Positions 1-6,938 of a stretch of DNA of 12,622 bases are shown piece by piece. Origin of the DNA: Cyclospora cayetanensis (Eukaryota > Apicomplexa > Conoidasida > Eucoccidiorida > Eimeriidae). The stretch's first letter is position 1; each line of letters starts with the position of its first letter. The notes under the pieces were generated by a model, which worked only from the letters and a program-made list of their open reading frames with translations, did not search any database and had not been told where the DNA came from. The DNA lies in assembly GCF_002999335.1 (NCBI RefSeq), contig NW_020312320.1, positions 1-12,622 of the forward strand, given 5' to 3'. A program made the translations under genes and the position numbers.

Positions 1-1885
1 CGTAGTCTCTTCGAATAGTAGACCCACTGTATACTCAGTGCCCAGTAGCGCTGACAATTTTAAACTATTGATGCGAAGTTGTATTAACGCAGAGTTGACC
101 CGCAATCAGTCCTCAGCTGCGAGTCTATTCGGTGTAGCCTTCTTTACTATGACGCAGCATGCATGGGAGGCTTTCCGTTTTCAATAAGTCTTTCTTGTTC
201 TCCAAGCTTCCTGCTTTTGCTGGGCTCAGTCTCGTTGTGCACGCTATTTGGCCTTTTGCATGCGTTTTTCCTCAGGCTTTGTTTCCATTTGCGTTCGACT
301 GTATGCTGCGGCTGGTTAAACCCCAACATCCACAGGCTACAAAATCCTGCTTTGGTTCTTTCTTTCAATCCGAAACCGCAGGTGCGGTGCTTATTCTATC
401 TTGTATCCTTAAGCATTCCATTATTTGCGGAAGCCTCACTGATCGCATGTTCACTTGCCGAGTCTCTGCCCACCCTAAGACTACCAGAAACCAAACCTCC
501 AGTAGACTTGAGATATACCATTGGTAAATAAAGCGTTCGCCCACTCTGTGGCTTTTGAAGTCCGAGGTTTCAAGTTATTGATGCTCCCATCCATTTATAG
601 ATGCCCCTGAGTATGCCCTCTCTGTTCTTCCGAGCCTCGACCCCCAACTGACCCTGGTATGAATCAGATCTCCAGAAGCTGTATGAAGGCTTTAACTGCA
701 CTAATTCTTGCAGGCAGATGCGTCACTGTACATGGATAGAGCCACCACCGCAGTGTTTCTTCCTCTAGTAAACGTGCTACAGGGAGCACTTGTTTCTTTT
801 CATCTGGGGGATACAAAGCAAGGGTATATCTTCAACCGCCCGAGGTAATCTGTAACTGCTTAAAAGTATGTGCTGTGACACATTCTAGTTGCCGGGACCT
901 CGGCGACACATCTATAAATGCTTTGCTGACTGACAAGCAATGCCTATGCACCAGCTGAGGAGCTATTGCGCTCGAGACGGCTTACATGCCGGTCTCTGCC
1001 TCCCGAACAGTCGTTGTAGCCGCCTGCTTTTATTTTTTAAGATAGCTTATACCAGCTCTATGTCAAGGAAAATCAGCCTATTGGATTAGGAAATGATTTA
1101 ATAGAAAACACGACCGAGTTGGAGAGAAGCTGACATGCGACTACATCCACAACGAATAGATGAGCAAGGAAGAGCTGAATCAAAGCATGCGGCGCAATCG
1201 ATTTGTGCACTCTACGAATGGTCACCGTGGAGAGTCAATGAGCTTTATTTAAGCTTGCATTCAATCTTTAGTTTAAAAAGTGTTTTTCAGAAAAGCTTCC
1301 GCCTCTCCCTCGCCCCACCCCTCAACCTTCCGAGAATAAAGGAGATGGGCAGCTACAGTGTGTGCAGCTTTACACTCTAAGCACTTCAAACATTCACAGC
1401 TAGTTGGCGATAGCATCTAGAGCACACGCACAAGGCATTGCATCAACTTGTGTTGAGCGAACACCACTGTGCAGTAAATATGACATACGGACAACCTTAG
1501 CAGTTAAACCATTTTATATTTCTAGTAAACGATAGCTATTATGATGGAAAGAGTTTCAGATGTAGATTAGCGTGCAACAGTCATTATAATACATGAAGAC
1601 TGAAGTATTCATGGCGTGCTTTTAACAGGGTAAGCCAGAGTATCTGCAGATAGATTTAGCATTGGGACGTATCCTGTGGTCAGTTAGATACATTTGACTC
1701 TGGTTGACAGGGAAGGCAGGTGTACAGATCCAGACTTTGCGCACCGACTCGCCCAGTTGAAACCAGTATTCAGTGGCATAGCTTAAAGCTTGTGAGTCAT
1801 GTAACCCAAATGCAGATTTGTTCCAACCCTATCTGCGTGGTAGATCTACAAAAACATCTTAATAAGTATGGGCCTTTCGCTTTAT
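1..1885. other. No supported gene
   Basis: I see no convincing gene. Two overlapping plus-strand frames (159-527 and 163-531) are each open for 122 codons, but they are pyrimidine-rich, have weak start contexts and show no recognisable motif. The rest is stop-rich in all frames, with scattered A/T-rich tracts. This is probably intergenic sequence, possibly including the promoter or 5' UTR side of the next gene. An isolated small exon cannot be excluded by eye. Confidence 0.5.
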
Positions 1886-1969
1886 GGTGCCTTGCTGCCA
1901 CGGGCTAAAATCAGAGGCCCCCTAGTGGGCCAGAGGGCCCCGGTAGCCCGGAAGGGGGCCCCAGGCACC
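1886..1969. repeat. Nested GC-rich inverted repeat
   Basis: An 84-base imperfect palindrome in otherwise plain sequence. The outer arms GGTGCCT (1886-1892) and AGGCACC (1963-1969) are exact reverse complements. Inside, GGCCCCC (1916-1922) pairs with GGGGGCC (1954-1960), and an alternative pairing exists between CGGGCT (1901-1906) and AGCCCG (1945-1950). GGGC (1927-1930) can also pair with GCCC (1946-1949). The 7-bp outer stem recalls a tRNA acceptor, but no T-arm or anticodon arm is recognisable, so I do not call a tRNA. It could be a structured RNA element, a decayed small inverted-repeat element or a cruciform site. Confidence 0.55.
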
Positions 1970-2569
1970 AGTTACTGGATTTCGTGTCAGTGGGATTGAC
2001 GTGGAAAGATTCTTCACTGCATCATGAATTCGCTGGTTTTCTATATTTGTATGGAGCTGCCCTTTTGTGGGGCCCTGAACCACAAGTGAGGTGACTAATT
2101 GCTTACTTCAATTTCCTGCGGGTTTGGGAGAATTTGAGCAGTGTTCCTGGCCTACCTTGTCTGCCTTCTGGCTCTCTTTATATGCAACAATAAAGCTTGG
2201 ATTCATATTTGTCTGCCTGGAAGCTTCAAGTGCAGCCCTTCAGGTGGTGAAGCCCAGAGTGCACAACCCACTAGCCCGTGCAGGCTGCAGCTTGCAGCTA
2301 CTCTCAGAGTTGTCGCTGCTGAGGTTCGGCGCTTCGGATCAGTGGTTTAAGGGCTCTGCATCAGATAGGGCAATAGGCATATTTAGAATCAGGGGAGTTA
2401 CCAGTTCGTCCGTCTCTTCTCGCTCGCCACCAGCCTCCAGCGGAGAGCGGCTTCGCCCCTTTCCTCGCAAGGTTCGACGGCATCTGCCCCAGGCCCTCGC
2501 TGGCGAGGCCTTTTCATGCGCTGCCTCTGGGCTTCTCGTAAGCACAATTATTCGCACCTTGAAGAAACA
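1970..2569. other. Upstream region and probable 5' UTR of gene 1
   Basis: No supported coding sequence. The part from about 2400 is GC- and pyrimidine-rich and directly precedes the chosen start of gene 1, as expected for promoter or 5' UTR. A plus-strand frame is open from 2091 to 2585 but has no ATG. A good donor-like GTAAGC lies at 2538-2543; spliced to the acceptor at 2977 it would join that frame in phase to exon 2, so an alternative first exon is possible though less attractive. Confidence 0.35.
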
Positions 2570-2674
2570 ATGGAGGGAGAAGTGATCAGGGATGACGATG
2601 AGGTTGAGGCCTTGGGGGCTTCCGTTGATTACGTGGGCCAAACCATCGAATCGAGCAAGGTTAAATACCAATGG
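2570..2674 (+). CDS. Gene 1 exon 1
   Basis: Encodes 35 residues from MEGEVIRDDD to VKYQW. It ends at a codon boundary, TGG followed by donor GTAACG at 2675, so the intron is phase 0. Without splicing, the frame stops at TAG (2696-2698). Confidence 0.6.
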
Positions 2675-4518
2675 GTAACGAAACTAGACGCTGTTTAGAT
2701 CCCCAGACGGCACACTCTAACCCTTAAGACCCTCTATCAGATGCCGAACCGCCATGCTCACCAGTGTGACCTTTCAGCGCGACACTGCTTGCGTACAACC
2801 CGACGCGGAACCAGAGCAACCGAGCATAATTGAGCCCTTATAGCTATGTCTTTTAGAGGCTTTTTAGGATCCACACTCGAGCGCCCTTTTGCCTATGCAC
2901 GAGGGACCCTACAAAGATATTTGTAAGGGCTGCACACGGTTTGGTGGGTCAACGCTTTTTGGCCTTTGCACGTACAGCATTTCCGCATCGCGAACTCTGA
3001 CCATCGAGTAGAATTCTTCAATTCGAAGATATCTGGGAGGAAGAAACTGTATATGGACGCTAGGCTCATCCACATGCAGCAACAGTAAGCCGAGGAGGAC
3101 CCGATCGTGTCCAGCCCATAGTCTTTCAGTTATGCCATCCATCCAAGCCCCAAATAACATGGTGCAACGAATAGAGGCACTATGTAAAAAAATGATGGGC
3201 GACACGGGATTTTTCTCAGTTCCGTGGGTCTTTGCTGCGGCGTTCTCCTCCATTGAAAGACCTCTATATGCCTGTCTTCATTCCCGTTGCAGTTCCTCCT
3301 CACTGCCTTCTTTTCGGCTTCTCTCTGTGCTTCTTTTAGGCTGCGTTCTAGTGGCTTCGAGTATTCTTGGCCTTGCCAGGGCCACCTTCTCTCCCTTATA
3401 TACGATCCCCGTGCCCAGGCCTTCGCGCTTACCATCAATGGACTCCCCTTCCAGCTCTTCTACCGACGTAAGAGTGGGAGATTTAGCATTCCTAGGCTCT
3501 TTGGCGTGCTGCCTTATATTGGCTTGTCCATATGCGCTATGATCGAGAGTTTGTCATTTGATGCAAAGAGATGATCGCGTAGGCTGCGTGAGTGCTTTTT
3601 TGACTGCGTAGCAGGCGCCTTTTTGAGGCCCCAGCAGCACACATTTTCGCAATCTTCTTTGGGCGCTGTTCCTGCCGCTGCTGCAGCTGTGGCCGCTGCA
3701 CAGCAGGTGCAGCCGAATCAGCAGAATCCTAGAGTTCCATTTGCACTCACTAGCCAGCGAATAGCTGCTCATTCAAACTCGTTGCAGCGACAGCAGCAGC
3801 CCAATCACCAGCAGCCGCATTCCTCTTCCTCTACGTGCCAGCCTATTTGGGTATCTCCTCCAACCTCTTCCTCTCAGCTCCCCGAAGATGTAGACCTGCT
3901 GGGTAAGCCTAAGAAAAAGACTTCGTTTTTCCTGCACGCTGCTCATGGAGCTGCTGAGCAGGACTCACTACGTAGCCATGATGAGACGATGTGCTGCTGT
4001 TTGTTTCAGACCTCGTAGGCTCCTCAGCGAGTCCTCCTTCCACCGGCGGCGCGGCCTCAGCAACAGATACAGGAGGCACCTCATTGGGAGCCCCTATCTC
4101 TGCATCTGGGGTTCCCACTTCTGATGATACTGAGCTTGCGCAGCTTGACGGCGCCTTCTGGTCAGAGCAGCCAGCCACACCAGACTTCCCTACTCCGGCA
4201 GGGCCTTCTGAAGAGCCTCACGTGATGCAGCCCCAACTGCCTCCTCCCAAACCCCTTCCTCCTCAGGGCAGACAGGATCAGGGGATTCATGGCGGCAAGC
4301 TGCCTTCGTCGGAGCGATTACACGGTAGTAGGAGCAGCAGCACAAACCGATTTGGGGGAGCGTATCATCAAAGTAATTCCGAGAGACCCCCACACGCTTT
4401 TCCGAGTCCACGGAGCACCCAGGAAGAGCCCCTCTTTGCGGACCTCATGGACCTGGCATCAGACAAACTAAACATCTCGCTCTCCCCGAGAACGCGCAAC
4501 GGGCACTCTAAACCATAA
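2570..4518 (+). CDS. Gene 1: five-exon protein with FAIM1-like N-terminal domain and disordered tail
   Basis: Proposed exons are 2570-2674, 2978-3084, 3340-3467, 3615-3902 and 4010-4518, giving 1137 bases or 378 residues; an acceptor at 3611 would add one codon. An acidic N-terminus (EGEVIRDDDEVEA) is followed by a beta-rich domain at about residues 28-114. Its landmarks are KYQW, DHRVEFFNSKISGRKKLYMD, FEYSW, GHLLSLIYDP and FALTINGLPF. The spacing W...H.VEF..S..SG.KK...D...F...GH...F.L.ING resembles Fas apoptotic inhibitory molecule (FAIM1)-type beta folds; this is from memory and not a database hit. Residues 115-210 are rich in Q, A and S. The rest is P/S/G-rich and likely disordered, with DLLDLV, GAFW and FADLMDL. 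No signal peptide or membrane segment is seen in the spliced product, so a cytosolic or nuclear location is likely. The start was chosen for its good context (ACAATGG); an in-frame ATG at 2516 has a poor one. Function is unknown; an adaptor-like role is inference. Confidence 0.72.
2978..3084 (+). CDS. Gene 1 exon 2
   Basis: The acceptor is GTACAG ending at 2977 and the exon opens in phase 0 with HFRIANSDHRVEF. It carries the central domain motif SKISGRKKLYMDARLI and ends in phase 2 just before donor GTAAGC (3085). Read through, it stops within one codon at TAA, which supports splicing here. Confidence 0.72.
3340..3467 (+). CDS. Gene 1 exon 3
   Basis: The acceptor follows a strong pyrimidine tract ending TTCTTTTAG (3339). 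The first base completes the codon split from exon 2. The exon encodes LRSSGFEYSW, GHLLSLIYDP and FALTINGLPFQLFYR, the C-terminal strands of the domain. It ends in phase 1 before donor GTAAGA at 3468. Confidence 0.78.
3615..3902 (+). CDS. Gene 1 exon 4 (Q/A/S-rich linker)
   Basis: Acceptors at 3611 (TAG) and 3614 (CAG) both restore the frame after the phase-1 donor at 3467 and differ by one codon. The product has an alanine-rich run (PAAAAAVAAAQQ), several short Q runs and a serine run, the homopolymer style common in eimeriid proteins. It ends ...EDVDLLG in phase 1 at donor GTAAGC (3903). Confidence 0.72.
3640..3835 (+). repeat. CAG/GCN-rich low-complexity tract
   Basis: Interrupted runs of CAG, GCN and TCN codons inside exon 4 encode short alanine, glutamine and serine runs. 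The tract is imperfect, with mixed synonymous codons, which suggests an old expansion under coding constraint and not a fresh microsatellite. Confidence 0.65.
4010..4518 (+). CDS. Gene 1 exon 5 (disordered C-terminus)
   Basis: The acceptor TTTGTTTCAG ends at 4009, and two bases complete a GAC codon, giving DLLDLVGSS across the junction. The remainder is low-complexity, rich in P, S, G and T, with LDGAFWSEQ, PPPKPLPP and, near the end, PLFADLMDLASDKL. The stop is TAA at 4516-4518. Confidence 0.78.
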
Positions 4519-4970
4519 AATAGAGGTTGTAAAGGCATTTTAGGGGGGCTAAGCGGGGGGAAGTTGCGCCGTCAGCACGCCACTGAACTCCGAATAGGAG
4601 GCCCACACACTTCGTCTGAAGCTCTTCGGAAAGGACGCCATATCTAGTGGAATCTCCTTGATATCATGATGTACCTCTAGCTCGTCGGGCGGCCTTCCTT
4701 ACAGGCTGACTGTTTTGGGGGGGATAAAGAATCCCCCCAGGCTTCTTTTGAGGGTCACCTATTTTTTTGGCTGTATATTCTCTCGAGGTTTTCACCCCCA
4801 AATACTACGGGGACAAAGTTACAGTCAAAAGCACTAGAAGCGTTAGTAGGGCGGACAGTTTAGGCCTCGCAACAGGAGTCTAGGCTGCAGCTGCTCACTT
4901 CTTCATAGAACAAAAACCGGCTACTGAAAATCAAGGATTGCGATACTATGGTATACCGCTTGTCCCCTAG
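4519..4970. other. Downstream region of gene 1
   Basis: No gene is seen. Two six-G runs lie at 4543-4548 and 4555-4560, shortly after the stop. They are followed by a perfect GC hairpin (4718-4738) and a T7 run (4762-4768). This is probably the 3' UTR and intergenic sequence. Confidence 0.5.
4718..4738. repeat. Perfect 8-bp hairpin
   Basis: GGGGGGAT and ATCCCCCC are exact complements around a five-base loop (AAAGA). A run of seven T follows 23 bases later. It looks like an intrinsic-terminator shape, but eukaryotic Pol II genes do not use those, so its role (RNA stability, 3' end structure or chance) is open. Confidence 0.6.
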
Positions 4971-6350
4971 TCGAAATGCGGTGGCTGATGCCTAGCCTTC
5001 TTGGCGTGCCTGGAGCTCTTAAAGTGTGCAGAGCTGGGCTGCAATCTGTGCAGCTCTGGACGTCTGTGCATGTCCTTCACGGAAAGGATGCAGGGGCAAA
5101 CGCGCCCATCAAGAGTTTGCATCTCAGAGGCGTACCGCTTTTCCTCCAGGGCAATTGGTTGGTGGGAACCGGCACCGCTTAGGGCGAAATCTGGACGAAG
5201 GAGGTCTATGACTCCGTGACGTGAAGGGAGTTCCTCTGTCGAAGTGAAGCAAAGTTAGCGCCGCCAGGCATAAGCTCGAAGATTTTGTTGGAGCAATGCA
5301 TTATTCTAAAGGGTGGTTAGACTTTTAGGTGTAAGTACACGCTCTGGAACCCAGTGTCTGTCGTACGCTAAGGAAACGATCATCTGCTAATGAATAAGGT
5401 TGAATTTTTGTACCGTCTAACACTCCAGTACCATTCTAAATCTCAACCCAGACCACCGGTGCTGCACGGCGAGGCGGGCTTGGTGTTGCTTTGGATTTTC
5501 GAGAGCATTAAGAGCAAACACGCAGAAACTAGGGTTCACTTTGATCTACAGGTTCGTTTCTTGGCTCATGTAAGGGGACATTGTGGGGAAGCAGCCTCTT
5601 TCTTGAATCCTGTTCTAATGGAGGCACGTCTCCTGACAGCGCCCGACGCAACTGGGCGCACCCTGCTCCTCGAGACCCAGCGATAAACGCGTCATTGTTG
5701 TGCATGTTTCGTTCTTCATTAAGCTCTGTACGCTCTTTTATAGTAGTTTATTTGCTTTGAGCTTATTTGAATGACCAAAAGGCTGAGACATTCCCTTCTG
5801 AGATCGGCTTTTCTGGTCTGGGGGCATCGGCGACCTGTGTCCATCGACTCCGGGGAGCGGCCTCCCCATATTCTCAGGAAAAGACTCATTCATAGAAAAG
5901 TAGTCATCTCAAAAGGTTTTTATTTATATCTGTGGAACTCTCTATAGCAAGTTCAAGCGAATCGCCGGAACAAGCCGGTAGATTGTCGCGCGGCGCCTTT
6001 AGCTGGGCTTCAGTGCTCAGCTTTGGGTGTACGCGAACGCAAACCATAGGCATCTGCGTATATCTCTCTTGTCTGTGCCTTATCCTTCATCAAGCATCTT
6101 CTGTTGTGGCAGCTGGATGCGGCTTGCTTACTTCTGGACTCTTTGTGAAGCCTGCTTCTCCTACTGCGTCGACGGCGCGAACCGGCGCTGTGTGTGTAAT
6201 TAACTCTCGCGCTCATTGCACAGACCCATATATTGAAACACGTGAGGGCTCCCTAGAGGCAATTATTACCTGTCGGTATCCAGCCTGCGCCGTTTTGTAG
6301 ACCGATGCCTCTTCCACACCATAACTTCGTCGCTTGGCTATTTGCTAGTG
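4971..6350. other. Unassigned interval with several open frames
   Basis: No gene model closes here. Around 4976-5219 all three plus frames are open for about 60-70 codons, and one minus frame is open from about 5255 to its stop at 4967-4969. A plus frame runs from ATG 5390 to 5686, with possible donors at 5552 (GTTCGT) and 5570 (GTAAGG). Another plus frame is open from 5932 to 6300 without an ATG start. None shows a family motif or a chain of matching splice phases, and stop spacing in the minus strand is near random. These may include small exons of gene 2 or of another gene. Confidence 0.3.
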
Positions 6351-6351
6351 A

Positions 6352-6703
6352 AGGTGGTACTTCTGCTGCTACTACCGGCAACTTATCCTCCTGCTGACGC
6401 CGAACAAAGTGTTCCACGAGCTGGATAGTTCTTTTTTGCGTGCTTTCCTACAGGAGAGTTCATGCTTCCATATATGGCAGGGCGCCAGATTTCGGGTTTT
6501 TGTGGCTCTTGCAACAAGTATGGCGATGAACGACTTTGGCTGGATTGACCTCTGCTACGGAGGTCGCCCGCAGCAGCCATGCTGCTCACTACGTCTTCAA
6601 GCCATTGTTTCCGAGCTAGACTCACTCATCAAGGATGTGGAAGGCACGTTTTCCCCAGCAGGATGCGGGCTAGCATGCACCATCAGATCTACGCCGGCGA
6701 GGC
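6352..6703 (+). CDS. Possible upstream exon(s) of gene 2
   Basis: One plus frame is open from 6352 to 6747, about 131 codons, with only internal ATGs. Its later part reads LQAIVSELDSLIKDVEGTF, a coiled-coil-like segment. A phase-1 donor at 6704 (GTGTCC) joined to the acceptor TTGTCTTCAG ending at 6767 would link it in frame to the coiled coil of gene 2; the intron would be only 64 bases and the donor is weak. A good acceptor (TTTCCTACAG, ending 6453) lies inside the frame. This may equally be non-coding or 5' UTR. Confidence 0.3.
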
Positions 6704-6754
6704 GTGTCCACTTCCAACCCAACTTCCACTGGCAGAGAAAGTGCTAGGTCTTAT

Positions 6755-6938
6755 ATGTTGTCTTCAGATTTGAGGGACCGAATTTCCGAGGTGGAAAAGC
6801 CGGACGCGGAGGGCCTAGTGAGGGCCGCCGTAGAGAAGCATCTGAGCGAATATCTCCGGCGTTGCAACGAGTTAAATCAAAAATGGCAAGTGCAAATCAC
6901 CAACTTCGGTGAGGAGCTAAAGCGGCTTAAAGCTGAAG
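6755..6938 (+). CDS. Gene 2 exon A (start uncertain)
   Basis: Encodes LSSDLRDRISEVEKPDAEG through EELKRLKAE, a coiled-coil sequence. It ends in phase 1 at a strong donor, GTGAGC (6939). The exon may really begin at 6768, after the acceptor TTGTCTTCAG, if an upstream exon exists. Confidence 0.55.

Noticed and set aside
1886..1970. tRNA gene at the nested palindrome.
   Set aside because: The 7-bp outer stem fits, but there is no T-loop consensus, no anticodon arm and competing GC pairings inside.
2091..2585. 164-codon plus frame upstream of gene 1.
   Set aside because: It has no ATG and overlaps exon 1 in another frame. It could be 5' UTR or an alternative first exon using the donor at 2538, but exon 1 from 2570 fits the domain better.
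2339..3438. Minus-strand open frames opposite gene 1 exons 1-3.
   Set aside because: They are antisense shadows of exons that carry a coherent spliced domain on the plus strand.
4718..4768. Bacterial-type intrinsic terminator.
   Set aside because: The hairpin and T-run are 23 bases apart and the genes around them are clearly intron-containing eukaryotic genes.
5390..5686. 98-codon plus-strand frame starting at an ATG, with possible donors at 5552 and 5570.
   Set aside because: No acceptor in matching phase leads convincingly into gene 2, no motif is recognisable and the opposite strand is equally open.
5290..6344. Minus-strand translations that read like protein (QIAKRRSYGVEEASV, KLSTEAQLKAPRDNL, SRKRLLPHNVPL), mostly in one frame.
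   Set aside because: That frame has about a dozen stops in some 350 codons, close to random at this base composition. The splice phases do not chain without weak donors and introns of about 50-70 bases, and no family is recognised. A decayed gene is possible but not shown.
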